64,000 nucleotides of DNA from Solirubrobacter sp963792915 (GCA_963792915.1 CAWBYD010000008.1:868001-932000), one strand, 5' to 3'; counted from the first letter of the stretch, positions 50,710-60,308 are shown. Translations and numbers: made by a program. The notes: generated by a model from the sequence alone, not told the origin.

Positions 50710-53076
50710 TCAGCGCCAGCGCAGCTCGATCTCCGCGGGGCGCGAGAGCGCGATCGTGCGCTCCTCGCCCGGCTCGAGGTCGAAGTAGTCGTCGCTCGCC
50801 TCGACGTGCTCGTCGCGCAGCCCGAGTCCGACGCAGTGCGCGAAGCCGTCCGTCCGGACCCGCACGCTCGCGCCGTCGACGACGTGCTGCACGGCGGGCC
50901 GCGCGCGCACGAGGTCCTTGACCGCCGCGAAGAAGTGGCGGTTCGGCGCGAATGCCTCACCACGCACCGACACGTAGCGGTCCGGGCCGCCCGCGAACGT
51001 CCACGACCCGACGCAGCAACTCGTGTTGGCGGCCACCTCGATCGCCACGCGGTCCTGCGTATGGAACGTGCCGTCGAAGCTACGCACTGCCACGTGGCAT
51101 ACGTCGGATACGTGGCGCAACGTATCGTTCGCGATCCACAGCTCCGTGCGCTCCCCGGCCTCCCGGAATGACGCCAGGACCGGCGCGAACGCGCGCCGGA
51201 GCGCCCACCACGCCGGCTTGCGGAAGCCGTGGTAGTCCAGCACGGACCAGCTGAAGGCCGGCCAGCAGTCATCCAACTGCCACACGAGTGTGCCGGAACA
51301 GTGCGGTTTGCGCCGGCGGAAGTGCTCGACGCCGAACTTCATCGCCTCGGCCTGCGCGAGCTGGGAGAACTCGACGAACTCGTCGAGATCGGCGGCGAGT
51401 CCCGTCACCGTCCGCAGCAGATGGTTGATCTTGTCCTTCGGCGTGTCCTTGGTGTGCGCGAGCAGCGCCGGGCTGCGGTGGAACCGCTGATCGGACGCGA
51501 TCCAGCGCCGCAGGGTCTCGCGGTCGGGTGCCGAGAGCGTGCCGAACTCGCTGATGAAGCGCCCGAGGTCATCGGCGTAGCGCGCGAACGAGACGTCCTC
51601 GAAGTCGTGCTCCGCCGGCTCGCCGAAGCGCCGGCCGGAGCGGTTGCCGTGCCACACCTCCCAGTTGTGCGTGTCGCCGTCCTGCGCGCTGTTGTGATCG
51701 GAACCGCCGTACGGCGAGCCGGGCCAGTACGGCGTCGAGTCCAGCGCGGCGACGATCGGCGGCAGCACCTCGGCGTACAGGCGCTCGCCAGGCACGTGCT
51801 CGCCCGGAAACAACCGCTCGTGGATCCACTGGTTCTCGTTGTTGCCACACCACAGCGCGAGGCACGGGTGCGTGCGCAGCCGCTCGACCTGGTGGGCGGC
51901 CTCGAGCGCCACCTCGCCGGCCAGTTCGTCCGGGTACGCGCCGCACGCGAACATGAAGTCCTGCCACACCAGCAGCCCGAGCTCGTCGCAGGTCTCGTAG
52001 AACGCGTCGTGCTCGTACACGCCGCCGCCCCACACGCGCAGCATGTTCATGTTCGCCCGCCGCGAGTCGCCGAGCAGCCGCGCGTAGCGCTCGCGCCCCA
52101 CCGAGCCGATGAACGAGTCGGCGGGGATCCAGTTCGCGCCGCGCGCGAAGATCGGCACGCCGTTGAGCACGAAGCGAAAGAAGCGCGTGCCGGGCTCGGC
52201 CTGGTCGGGCGACTGATCGAGCTCGATCGTGCGCAGCCCCACGCGCAACTCGCGCGCGTCGAGCTCCTCGAGCGCGACCGAGAGGTCGTAGAGGTACGGC
52301 TCGCCGAGGTCGTGCGTCCACCACAGCCGCGGCCGCGTGAGCTCGAGGTAGGCCGTCGCGCCGGCGGCGACCGTCGCCGCGGCGGCGCCGAGCCGCACGG
52401 TCACGCCCGGCGCCTCGCCGCAGAACGCGTCGGCGTCGACGGTCACCGCGACGAGCCCCTTCAGGTCGAGCATGTCCACGCGCACGCCCGCGAGTGCGGC
52501 GCGCCGCTCGACCCGCAGCTCGGCCGGGCGCCACAGCCCGATCGTCGGCAGGCGCGGGCCCCAGTCCCAGCCGTAGCCATACTGCGCCTTGCGCAGCCAC
52601 ACGCGGCCGTGGTCGTTCGCCGCCCACTGTCCCTCCAGCGGCGGCCCGACGTGCGCGGCTGGGGGATCGAAGCGGATCGCCACGTCGTGCTCGCCGGGCT
52701 CCACCTCGAACGCCGCCGGCCGGAACATGTTGGCGTGGCGCCCGACCTCGACGCCGTCCACGTACACGGAGGCGAACGTGTCGAGCCCGTGAAACACGAG
52801 CCGCGCGCGCTCGTCGCCGGCCAGGTCGCCGGCGTCGATCGCGAGCCGGTACCACCACTCGCGCTCCTCCATCCACGCGCAGTCGGCCTCGAAGCGGTCG
52901 CGGTACGGGTGCTCGATCCGCCCCGCCGCGATCAGCGCGGTGTGCACGTCGCCGGGGATCGCGACGTCCAGCCACTCGCCGTCCGTGCGCTCGGGCGAGC
53001 CCTCGCCGGGCGCGAAGTCGCGCACCCGGGCGGTCGTCAGGCGCGTCACGCGCGCGGTCCGCGCGGGAGCCGTCAC
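50710..53076 (-). CDS. GH2 beta-mannosidase
   Basis: 788 residues. The GTG at 53076 overlaps the permease stop (GTGA). Domain order fits GH2: an N-terminal jelly roll (DVAIPGDVHTALIAAGRIEHPY, the beta-mannosidase hallmark VPGxVHxxLxxxGxIxDPY), immunoglobulin-like domains, and a TIM barrel. The acid/base is Glu414 in WCGNNENQW and the nucleophile Glu510 in ISEFG. GGGVYEHDAFYETCDELGLLVWQDFMFA (with usual breaks) is a strong family block. No signal peptide, so it hydrolyses imported beta-mannosides in the cytoplasm. Last gene of the ROK-controlled operon. Confidence 0.94.
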   Translation of the reverse strand: MTAPARTARVTRLTTARVRDFAPGEGSPERTDGEWLDVAIPGDVHTALIAAGRIEHPYRDRFEADCAWMEEREWWYRLAIDAGDLAGDERARLVFHGLDTFASVYVDGVEVGRHANMFRPAAFEVEPGEHDVAIRFDPPAAHVGPPLEGQWAANDHGRVWLRKAQYGYGWDWGPRLPTIGLWRPAELRVERRAALAGVRVDMLDLKGLVAVTVDADAFCGEAPGVTVRLGAAAATVAAGATAYLELTRPRLWWTHDLGEPYLYDLSVALEELDARELRVGLRTIELDQSPDQAEPGTRFFRFVLNGVPIFARGANWIPADSFIGSVGRERYARLLGDSRRANMNMLRVWGGGVYEHDAFYETCDELGLLVWQDFMFACGAYPDELAGEVALEAAHQVERLRTHPCLALWCGNNENQWIHERLFPGEHVPGERLYAEVLPPIVAALDSTPYWPGSPYGGSDHNSAQDGDTHNWEVWHGNRSGRRFGEPAEHDFEDVSFARYADDLGRFISEFGTLSAPDRETLRRWIASDQRFHRSPALLAHTKDTPKDKINHLLRTVTGLAADLDEFVEFSQLAQAEAMKFGVEHFRRRKPHCSGTLVWQLDDCWPAFSWSVLDYHGFRKPAWWALRRAFAPVLASFREAGERTELWIANDTLRHVSDVCHVAVRSFDGTFHTQDRVAIEVAANTSCCVGSWTFAGGPDRYVSVRGEAFAPNRHFFAAVKDLVRARPAVQHVVDGASVRVRTDGFAHCVGLGLRDEHVEASDDYFDLEPGEERTIALSRPAEIELRWR

Positions 53077-53906
53077 TTCACGCCGCCGGCGGTCAGCCCG
53101 CCCACGATGTAGCGCTGCAGTGCCAGGAACGCGACCACCACCGGAGCGCTGACCACGATCGCCGCCGCCATCAGCTGGTTCCAGTAGACGTTGCTCTGCG
53201 ACGCGTAGTTGCGCAGCCCGATCGCGAGCGTGCGCGTCGCGTCCGTGGTCAGCACCGACGCGAACAGCACCTCGCCCCAGGCGGTGATGAAGGCGAAGAT
53301 CGCGACCGCGACGATGCCTGGGCGCGAGACCGGGATCAGGATCCGGAACAGGGCGCCCATCGGCGTCGCGCCGTCGACCATCGCGGCCTGCTCGAGCTCG
53401 CGCGGGATCGAGTTGAAGTACCCGACCAGCATCCAGATCGAGAACGGCAGCGAGAACGTCAGGTACGTGATGATCAGGCCCAGGTAGGTGCCGTAGAGCG
53501 CGATCCCCGTCGCCTTCTCGAGGTTCACGAAGATCACGAACAGCGGCAGCAGGAACAGGATCCCGGGGAACATCTGGGTCGAGAGGACGGTCAGCGTGAA
53601 CGCGGTCCGCCCGCGGAACCGGTAGCGGCTGATCGCGTACGCGGCGAAGATCGCGATCACCACCGAGCACACGGTGGCCGCCACCGAGACGATCACGCTG
53701 TGCAGGAAGTAGCTCCCGAGCGGGATCGTGTGCCAGATGTCCACGTAGGGCCTGAAGGTGACGTGCGACGGGAGCCAGGTGAAGGCGCCGTGGACGTCGC
53801 TGAGCGGCTTGAGCGACGTGACGACGATCGTGTAGAGCGGGAACAGCGTCACGAAGCTGAGGACCGCCAGGCCGGCGGCGCGGCGGAGGCTACGCAACGC
53901 GCTCAC
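53073..53906 (-). CDS. Sugar ABC transporter permease, MalG type (mannoside operon)
   Basis: 277 residues, six helices, CUT1 family. EAA loop: EQAAMVDGATPMGALFRILIPVSRPG. The last residues LQRYIVGGLTAGGVK are the typical MalG ending. It overlaps the MalF-type gene upstream by 17 bases and the mannosidase downstream by four, so all are one transcript. It should pair with the frameshifted permease and an ATPase encoded elsewhere. Confidence 0.93.
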   Translation of the reverse strand: MSALRSLRRAAGLAVLSFVTLFPLYTIVVTSLKPLSDVHGAFTWLPSHVTFRPYVDIWHTIPLGSYFLHSVIVSVAATVCSVVIAIFAAYAISRYRFRGRTAFTLTVLSTQMFPGILFLLPLFVIFVNLEKATGIALYGTYLGLIITYLTFSLPFSIWMLVGYFNSIPRELEQAAMVDGATPMGALFRILIPVSRPGIVAVAIFAFITAWGEVLFASVLTTDATRTLAIGLRNYASQSNVYWNQLMAAAIVVSAPVVVAFLALQRYIVGGLTAGGVK

Positions 53907-54841
53907 CGCCTCCGATGCGAAACACGCGGATGTACACGAGCGAGACTCCCATCAGGAAGGCCAGCAGCCCGACCGACATCGCCGAGCCGAGGCCGAAGTT
54001 CAGGTTCACGAACGAGTTCACGTAGATGTGCAGCGACAGCAGGTCCGCCGACGACGGCGGCGCCTGCCCGTAGAGCACGTACGGCGTGTTGAACTCGTTG
54101 AAGGTCCAGAGGAAGAGGATCAGGATCAGCACGCCGGTGACCGGGCGCAGCAACGGGAGCGTGATCGCGCGCCACTGCCGGACCGTCCCGGCGCCGTCGA
54201 CCGCGGCGGCCTCGTAGAGGTCGCGCGGGATGTTCTGCATCCCCGCGAGCGTCATCAGGAACGCGAACGGCCACAGCCGCCACACGGTCGTCATGACGAC
54301 GCTCCAGAACGCGTTGGTGCCGAGCAACCAGAACGGGTGGTGCCCGGTCAGCGCGTTGATCGCGCCGTTGTCGCGGTCGAGCATGAAGCTCCACGCGATC
54401 ACCGAGACGTAGACCGGCATCGCGTACGGGATCAGGAACAGCGTGCGAAACCAGCGGCGGCCGCGGAACTCCGAGTTCACGAGCAGCGCCGCGGCCATCC
54501 CGAGCGCCCACGCGAAGAACACGACGAGCACCGTGAACAGCACGCTCAGCTCGAAGCTGTGCAGGAGTCCCCTGCCGATCGGCCCGTTGACGTCCAGCCC
54601 GAGCCGGTAGTTCTTCAGCCCGACCCACGGCGCATGGGTCCAGTTGCGGATGTAGTAACTGGTTGAGCTGGAGGAAGCTGATCCCGACGCCGGTCAGCAG
54701 CGGCACGATGTGGATCAGCAGCTCGAAAGCGAGCGCCGGCGCGACGAGCAGGAAGGGGAGCCGGCGGCCCTCGAGCACCCGGCGCCGCCGGCGGCGGTTC
54801 CGGGTGCGGGTGGCGGCCGCCTCGGCGGTGAAGGAGGACAC
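53890..54841 (-). CDS. Sugar ABC transporter permease, MalF type, frame broken by one inserted base
   Basis: The GTG at 54841 opens a frame with a basic N-terminus and helix 1 (LPFLLVAPALAFELLIHIVP) up to LQLNQ (residue 61). There one extra base (T in the coding strand, at about 54658) shifts the frame. Skipping it restores YYIRNWTHAPWVGLKNYRLG and the rest of a normal permease to 53890, with EAA loop YEAAAVDGAGTVRQWRAITLPLLRPV and ending LVYIRVFRIGGGERVA; total 316 residues. Everything past the shift is well conserved, which argues for a very recent change, a sequencing error or programmed frameshifting. Starts three bases after the binding-protein gene. Confidence 0.88.
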
Positions 54842-54844
54842 GCG

Positions 54845-56164
54845 CTAGCCGGCGGCGGCCATCTTCTGGTTGGCGTCGTCCAGCGCGGCCTTGACCTGGT
54901 CGGCGCTGACCGAGCCCTTGCTGGCCGCCGTTGCGATCAGCCCCTTCATCGCCGAGCCGATGAACTGCTCCATCTGGCCCTCCTGCGCGATCTCGGGCAT
55001 CGGCGCCGCGTGGTTGGCGAGGATCGTGTTGAACGTCTTCAGGTTCGCGCTGGAGAACGCCGGGTCTGATTGCGCGTCCTTGTTGACGGGCAGCGAGCCG
55101 AAGTCCTTGTTGAGCTGCACCTGCTGCGTGGGGCTGGTCAGGAACTTCACGAACGCGAGCGCGGCGTCCTTGTGCTGGGAGTTCTCGAACACCGAGATGT
55201 TGATGCCGGCGACGTGGGTCATGATCGGGTCGCTCGTCCCGTCGAAGACCGGCACGGGGGCGATCCCGTATTCGGACTTCTTCATCCCGTCGGCCTTGAG
55301 GTTGGCCTCGGTGTTGTTCTGGGCGATCAGCATGCCGGCGGTGCCCTTGGCGAACTCCGCGGCGGCCTCCGGGCCCTGGTTGTAGGTCGCGTCGTTGGGC
55401 TTGACGACCTTGTTCTCGCCGATCAGGTCGACATACGCCTTGACCGCCTCGACCATCTGCGGTGTCGCGAACTGCGGCTTGCCGCCCTTGTCGAAGAGGT
55501 CGACGCCCTTCTGCTTGCCGAGGATGAACGCGAAGTGCGAGTTCTCGGAGATCGACGCGCCCTCCATCGTCACGCCGTAGGTGGCGGGCGGCTTGGTCAG
55601 CCGCTTGGCGTCGGCGACGAACTCCGTCCACGTCTTCGGCGGGTCGGCGATGCCGGCGTCCTTGAACAGCTGCTTGTTGTAGAAGAGCCCGTACGAAAGG
55701 CCGTAGAGCGGCACGCTGGTCGGGGTCTGGCCGGGCGCGCCGGTGGCCTGGAACGACGTCGAGACGAACTTGTCCTTGCCGCCGATCGCGTTCAGCGCGG
55801 CGTCGTCGAACTTCATGAAGGCGCCCGTGGCCTGCAGGCTGGCCGACCACGTGTTGCCGATGTTCAGGACGTCGGGGCCCTTGCCGGAGGTCGTCGCCGT
55901 CGTGATGTTGTTGAACAGGTCCGGCCAGCCGATGACCTTGATGTTCACCTTGACGCCGCTCTGCTGCGTGAACTTGGCGGCCTGTGTAGTGAGGATCTTC
56001 TGATCATCTTGAATCATCGGGGCCTGGTTGGAGGCCCAGTAGGTGATCGTCTGGCCCTTCAGGCTGGCCGGGTTGCTCGACACTTTGCTGCCGTTGTCGT
56101 CACCACCTCCTCCGCACGCGACGATCGCGGTGGCGGCGAGCGGGACGGCGAGCAGCTTGTGCAT
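54845..56164 (-). CDS. Sugar ABC transporter substrate-binding lipoprotein (mannoside operon)
   Basis: 439 residues. Lipobox TAIVAC at about residues 12-17, then Gly/Asp-rich linker. Mature CUT1 binding domain: ITYWASNQAPM, KVIGWPDLFNNITTATTSGKGPDVL, VPLYGLSYGLFYNKQLFKDAGI, WTEFVADAKRL. The context with beta-mannosidase suggests a mannoside or manno-oligosaccharide ligand. TCCTAG/GGAGAGAG precedes the ATG as ribosome site, and the gene starts 10 bases after the ROK stop. Confidence 0.93.
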   Translation of the reverse strand: MHKLLAVPLAATAIVACGGGGDDNGSKVSSNPASLKGQTITYWASNQAPMIQDDQKILTTQAAKFTQQSGVKVNIKVIGWPDLFNNITTATTSGKGPDVLNIGNTWSASLQATGAFMKFDDAALNAIGGKDKFVSTSFQATGAPGQTPTSVPLYGLSYGLFYNKQLFKDAGIADPPKTWTEFVADAKRLTKPPATYGVTMEGASISENSHFAFILGKQKGVDLFDKGGKPQFATPQMVEAVKAYVDLIGENKVVKPNDATYNQGPEAAAEFAKGTAGMLIAQNNTEANLKADGMKKSEYGIAPVPVFDGTSDPIMTHVAGINISVFENSQHKDAALAFVKFLTSPTQQVQLNKDFGSLPVNKDAQSDPAFSSANLKTFNTILANHAAPMPEIAQEGQMEQFIGSAMKGLIATAASKGSVSADQVKAALDDANQKMAAAG

Positions 56165-56174
56165 CTCTCTCCTC

Positions 56175-57284
56175 CTAGAGGCTGAGCTTGCCGGGCGTAG
56201 GGGCGTACAGGTCGTGCAGGATCAGGGTGGCGGCGCCGGTCACGCCGGCGTCGGAGCCGATGCGGCTCAACTGGACTCGCGGCGCGCGGTCGCGGAGCCC
56301 GAGCCGGCGGCGGATCGCCCGCGCGTAGGGATCGCCGAGGATCGGGGTGAGCGGGCCGCCGAGGATGATCAGCTCGGTGTCGAGGATCTGCGTCAGCGTG
56401 TCGGTGACCGTCGCGAGGTGGTCGGCGCCCCGGGCGACCGCCTCGGGGTCGAACGGCGCGCCCCGGCGGGACTCGCGGAGCAGCCCCTCGGGCGTCGCGT
56501 ACAGGCCCAGGCAGCCGCGGCCTCCGCAGGCGCACCGCGGCCCGCCGGGGTCGACCTGGATGTGGCTGATCTCGCCGGCGTTGCCGCGGCGGCCGCGGAA
56601 CGCCTGGCCGTCGACGATCAGCCCGGCGCCGAGCCCGCGGCCGAGGTAGAGGTAGACGAAGTTGGACGCGTGCGTGCCGCGCCAGTGCTCTCCGAGCGCC
56701 GCCGCGGTCGCGTCGTTGTCCATGATCACGCGCAGTCCGAGCGCCTCGGAGACCGCCTGGCGCAGCGGGAAGTGGTCCCAGCCGGCGAAGCCGAGCGGGC
56801 CGAGCAGGCGCCCCTGGCGCAGATCGAGCGGCCCCGGGGCGCCGATGCCCGCTCCCAGCGGGGTGCTCGCTCCGCTCACGCGCCGCGCCAGTTCCGCCAT
56901 GCGGGCGACCACGCGCTCCGGCGCGTCGTCGTCGTGGATCGCGATCGTCTCGCGCGCCTTGATCGCGCCGGCGAGGTTGACGAGCGCGACGCTCAGGCTC
57001 GGGCGGTCGAGCTGGATGCCGAGCGCGGTGGCCGCCTCGCCGTCGAGCGTGAGGACGCGCCGGCGGCGGTCGCCACGCTCACCCAGCAGGCCGCTGGCGA
57101 GCAGGCGGCGGGAGATGTTGGCGACCGTCTGCAGCGTCAGGCCGGTCGTCTCGGCGATCGCCGGGCGCGTGATCTCACCGCGGGAGCGGACGAGGTCGAG
57201 CACCACGGCCTCGTTGAAGTCCTTGACGCGGGTCAGGTTGGTGCCCGACTCCGCGCCGCCCGCAGGCTGCTGCGACAGCGCCAT
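56175..57284 (-). CDS. ROK-family transcriptional repressor
   Basis: 369 residues. An N-terminal winged helix-turn-helix (about 28-75: VLDLVRSRGEITRPAIAETTG, then LTLQTVANISRRLLASGLL) is followed by a sugar-kinase-like ROK domain. The zinc-binding ROK motif reads CACGGRGCLGLYATPEG; YLGRGLGAGLIVDGQ and FRGRRGNAGEISH are family blocks (GHxxH/E region partly kept). It should sense the sugar or its phosphate and control the downstream mannoside operon and itself through the palindrome 17 bases before its start. Confidence 0.92.
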   Translation of the reverse strand: MALSQQPAGGAESGTNLTRVKDFNEAVVLDLVRSRGEITRPAIAETTGLTLQTVANISRRLLASGLLGERGDRRRRVLTLDGEAATALGIQLDRPSLSVALVNLAGAIKARETIAIHDDDAPERVVARMAELARRVSGASTPLGAGIGAPGPLDLRQGRLLGPLGFAGWDHFPLRQAVSEALGLRVIMDNDATAAALGEHWRGTHASNFVYLYLGRGLGAGLIVDGQAFRGRRGNAGEISHIQVDPGGPRCACGGRGCLGLYATPEGLLRESRRGAPFDPEAVARGADHLATVTDTLTQILDTELIILGGPLTPILGDPYARAIRRRLGLRDRAPRVQLSRIGSDAGVTGAATLILHDLYAPTPGKLSL

Positions 57285-57300
57285 CCCGAGGCGAAGAGTA

Positions 57301-57321
57301 GCTCAGTCAAATTGATTGAGC
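57301..57321. promoter_or_regulatory. Near-perfect 21-bp operator upstream of the ROK regulator
   Basis: GCTCAGTCAA and TTGATTGAGC face each other around one A, with a single mismatch. AT-rich palindromes of this size are typical NagC/XylR/ROK operators and stand out in this GC-rich DNA. It lies directly before the ROK start (57284), consistent with autorepression of the whole operon. Confidence 0.8.
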
Positions 57322-57393
57322 TAGCGGCCGTGTCACTTTTCGGCTCTCCTGTGACCCAAAACCGACACGGGCGCGCGATAGCGTCCGCGCGCG

Positions 57394-58167
57394 ATGGACG
57401 TCGACGCGCTGCTGGAGTGGTACGAGCGGGTGCGCCGCCCGCTGCCCTGGCGCGCCACGCGCGACCCGTACGCGCTGCTGGTCAGCGAGGTGATGCTGCA
57501 GCAGACGCAGGCGCCGCGGGTCATCCCGTTCTACGAGCGCTGGCTGGCGCGCTTCCCGGACGCGCGCGCCCTCGCGAGCGCCCCCGCGCGCGACGTGCTG
57601 GCGCACTGGAGCGGGCTCGGGTACAACCGCCGCGCGCTCGCGCTGCAGGCCGCCGCCCGCCACGTCTCCGAGCACGGCTGGCCGGGAGACCTCACGAGCC
57701 TGCCGGGCGTCGGTCCCTACACGGCGGCCGCCGTCGGGTCGTTCGCGTTCGACCGCCAGGTCGCGGCGGTCGACACGAACGTGACCCGCGTCCTCACGCG
57801 CCGCGAGGGCCCGCGCACGCCGCGCCGGCTCCAGCAGCGCGCGGACGGCCTGATCCCGCCCGGGCGCGCCGCCGCGTTCAACCAGGCGATGATGGAGCTC
57901 GGCGCGACCGTCTGCCGCCCGCGCGCGCCGCGCTGCGGCGAATGTCCGGTCGCCGCCGGCTGCGCGGGCCCGCTCGACCCGCCGCCGAGGCGCCGGCACG
58001 TCCGCTTCGAGGACACCGAGCGCTGGGCGCGCGGGCGGATCGTGGCCGCCCTGCTCGCCGGAACCGAGCCGCCCGTCGCGGGCGAGCGCCGCGAGCGCGC
58101 CGAGGCCGCTCTCGAACGCGACGGCCTCGTCGTGCGCGGGCCGGACGGACGGGTCCGGCTCCCCTGA
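57394..58167 (+). CDS. mutY: A/G-specific adenine glycosylase, short form
   Basis: 257 residues. It removes adenine mispaired with 8-oxoguanine. Catalytic Glu32 in SEVMLQQTQA, helix-hairpin-helix LPGVGPYTAAAVGSFAF, Asp127 in VDTNV, and the 4Fe-4S ligands Cys174, Cys181, Cys184 and Cys190 (C-x6-C-x2-C-x5-C). Typical MutY has about 350 residues with a C-terminal Nudix-like domain that recognises 8-oxoguanine; here only about 60 unrelated residues follow the cluster. This short form is common in Actinomycetota as far as I know. Divergent from the ROK gene across 109 bases. Confidence 0.92.
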   Translation: MDVDALLEWYERVRRPLPWRATRDPYALLVSEVMLQQTQAPRVIPFYERWLARFPDARALASAPARDVLAHWSGLGYNRRALALQAAARHVSEHGWPGDLTSLPGVGPYTAAAVGSFAFDRQVAAVDTNVTRVLTRREGPRTPRRLQQRADGLIPPGRAAAFNQAMMELGATVCRPRAPRCGECPVAAGCAGPLDPPPRRRHVRFEDTERWARGRIVAALLAGTEPPVAGERRERAEAALERDGLVVRGPDGRVRLP

Positions 58168-58207
58168 CCGGCTCCGTCGCCGCGCATCCGTCCTATCCTC
58201 CCGGGCT

Positions 58208-58771
58208 GTGGATCGAGAGGAGATCCAGCGCCGCGACTTCCCGGTCGGACGCCGTGGCTACGATCCGGCGAGCGTCGACGAGCATCTACGGCGCGTGGCC
58301 GACGACTTCGACGCGCACCTGCGCCAGCCCGCGGCCGGGTTGTCGGCGGGCGCGTCCGAGCAGGTCCGCGTGATCCTCGAGGCCGCCGAGCGCAGCGCCG
58401 CCGAGCTGCGCAGCAAGGCGGGGGAGGAGGCGTCGGACCACGTTGCCCGCGTCCAGGCCGCGGCTGCGGGCATGCTCGGGCGCCTCGACGACCTCGATCG
58501 CGAGCTCGGCGGCCTGCTCGACGCGTTGCGCGCGGCCGGGGAGCGGCTCAACTCGGGGCTCGCCAAGCTGCGCGAGGACGTGCGCGACGGTGCCGAGCCC
58601 CCGCTCGAGCCTCCCGCGATCGCCGACGACGCCGGCGCGCGCCTGATCGCGCTCAACATGGCGCTCAGCGGCGTCACGCGTTCCGAGACGGCGCGCTACC
58701 TCGCCGAGCACTTCGGCCTGACCGACACGCAGGCGCTGCTCGACGACGTCTACGCCCGAGCGCAGCGATGA
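58208..58771 (+). CDS. DivIVA-like coiled-coil protein
   Basis: 187 residues, GTG start. The N-terminus DREEIQRRDFPVGRRGYDPASVDEHLRRVADDF matches the DivIVA/Wag31 membrane-binding pattern (I...F...RGYD...V), then a long helical coiled coil (about 60-130) with Ala/Glu/Arg heptads, then a C-terminal helical segment. DivIVA proteins mark curved membranes and polar growth in Actinomycetota; this is shorter than canonical Wag31, so a paralogue is likely. The stop overlaps the carboxypeptidase start in ATGA. Confidence 0.85.
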   Translation: MDREEIQRRDFPVGRRGYDPASVDEHLRRVADDFDAHLRQPAAGLSAGASEQVRVILEAAERSAAELRSKAGEEASDHVARVQAAAAGMLGRLDDLDRELGGLLDALRAAGERLNSGLAKLREDVRDGAEPPLEPPAIADDAGARLIALNMALSGVTRSETARYLAEHFGLTDTQALLDDVYARAQR

Positions 58772-60300
58772 CCGACCCGCTCGCCGACCTGCGGCGGCGC
58801 GCGGCCGAGCTCGCCGATCTCAACGGCGTCGCCGGCCTCCTGCTGTGGGACCAGAACACGATGATGCCGCCGGGTGGCGCGGACGCGCGCGCGGACCAGT
58901 TCGAGGCGCTCGAGCGGATCCAGCACGACCGGCTGATCGACCCCGCGCTCGGCCGCACGCTCGAGGCGTTGGAATCGTTCGCCGCGTCGGCCGATCCGGA
59001 CTCCGACGACGCGCGCCTGATCGCCAACCTGCAGCGCGACCATCGCAAGGCGGTTCGCGTCCCCACCGACCTCGCCGCGGAGATGTCGAGCGCCGCCGCG
59101 CGCGCCCAGGTCGCGTGGATGGAGGCGCGCGCGCAGAACCGCTTCGCCCCGTTTCAGCCCTCGCTCGAGCACGTCCTCGAGCTCGCTCTGCGCTACACGG
59201 CCTGCTTCGACGGCACGGGGGACTTCTCGCATCCGTATGACGTCCTGCTCGACGACTACGAGCCGGGGCTGACCACCATGGAGCTGCGGACGCTGTTCCG
59301 ACGCCTCCAGGACGCGCTGGTTCCGATGGTCTCCGCCGCGGCCGCGGCCGGCGAGGACGGCCGGGTCTTCCCGGGCCACCACCCGCAGCCCGCCCAGGCC
59401 CGGCTGATGGACGAACTGCTCGCGGCGGTCGGCTTCACGCGCGAGAACTGGCGGCTCGACCCGTCCGTGCATCCGTTCGCGCGCAGCATGGCGCCATCGG
59501 ACGTGCGCCTGACGACGCGCTGGGAGGAGGACGACCTGGCGATGGCGTTCTACTCCTGCCTGCACGAGTTCGGGCACGGGCTCTACGAGGCGCAGATGGA
59601 CCCGAAGCACTACCGGACGACGCTGGCCGACGCGGCGGGGCTCGGCGTGCACGAGTCCCAGAGCCGGCTGTGGGAGAACCTCGTCGGCCGCTCGCGGCCG
59701 TTCTGCGAGTGGGTGCTTCCGCTGCTGCGCCGCCACCTCGACGGGTTCGGCGCGGTCGAGCCGGGGGCGCTCTACCGCGACGTCAACCAGGTGCGGCTCT
59801 CGCTCGTGCGGATCGAGGCCGACGAGACGACCTACAACCTGCACATCGCGCTGCGCTTCGAGCTCGAGCTGGCGCTGCTCGAAGGGCGGCTCGCTGTCGC
59901 CGACATCCCGGAGGCGTGGGACGAGGCGAGCGAGCGGCTCCTCGGCCTGCCGGTCCCGGATCTGCTGCACGGCGCGCTGCAGGACATCCACTGGGGGTCC
60001 GGGATGATCGGCTACTTCCCGACCTACACGCTCGGCAACCTGATGGCCGCGCAGCTGTGGCGGGCGCTCGCGGACGAGCTGCCCGAGCTGGAGGCGAGCA
60101 TCGCGTCGGGTGACTTCGCGCCCCTGCGCGAGTGGCTGCGCGAGCACGTCCACCGGCACGGGCGCAAGTTCGAGTCGCGCGACCTGCTGCGGCGGGCGAC
60201 GGGGGAGGAGCTCAGCGTGGAGCCGTTCCTCGACTACCTCGAGGCCAAGCTGCTCGACGCCGGGTTGCTGACGGCGCCCGTGCTCGATTCCCGCAGTTAG
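58768..60300 (+). CDS. M32-family metallocarboxypeptidase (carboxypeptidase Taq type)
   Basis: 510 residues, full length for the family. HExxH zinc motif His266-Glu267-x2-His270 (CLHEFGHGLYEAQ), followed by GLGVHESQSRLWEN with the third ligand Glu; DVRLTTRW, and WGSGMIGYFPTYTLGNLMAAQLW (broken by turns) near the end are also hallmarks. It removes C-terminal amino acids from peptides in the cytoplasm. Coupled to the DivIVA-like gene by ATGA. Confidence 0.95.
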   Translation: MTDPLADLRRRAAELADLNGVAGLLLWDQNTMMPPGGADARADQFEALERIQHDRLIDPALGRTLEALESFAASADPDSDDARLIANLQRDHRKAVRVPTDLAAEMSSAAARAQVAWMEARAQNRFAPFQPSLEHVLELALRYTACFDGTGDFSHPYDVLLDDYEPGLTTMELRTLFRRLQDALVPMVSAAAAAGEDGRVFPGHHPQPAQARLMDELLAAVGFTRENWRLDPSVHPFARSMAPSDVRLTTRWEEDDLAMAFYSCLHEFGHGLYEAQMDPKHYRTTLADAAGLGVHESQSRLWENLVGRSRPFCEWVLPLLRRHLDGFGAVEPGALYRDVNQVRLSLVRIEADETTYNLHIALRFELELALLEGRLAVADIPEAWDEASERLLGLPVPDLLHGALQDIHWGSGMIGYFPTYTLGNLMAAQLWRALADELPELEASIASGDFAPLREWLREHVHRHGRKFESRDLLRRATGEELSVEPFLDYLEAKLLDAGLLTAPVLDSRS

Positions 60301-60308
60301 CGGCGCGT

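Noticed and set aside
57327..57371. CCGTGTC/GACACGG repeat between ROK gene and mutY
   Set aside because: Short arms far apart; chance is likely in such DNA and no regulator is suggested.
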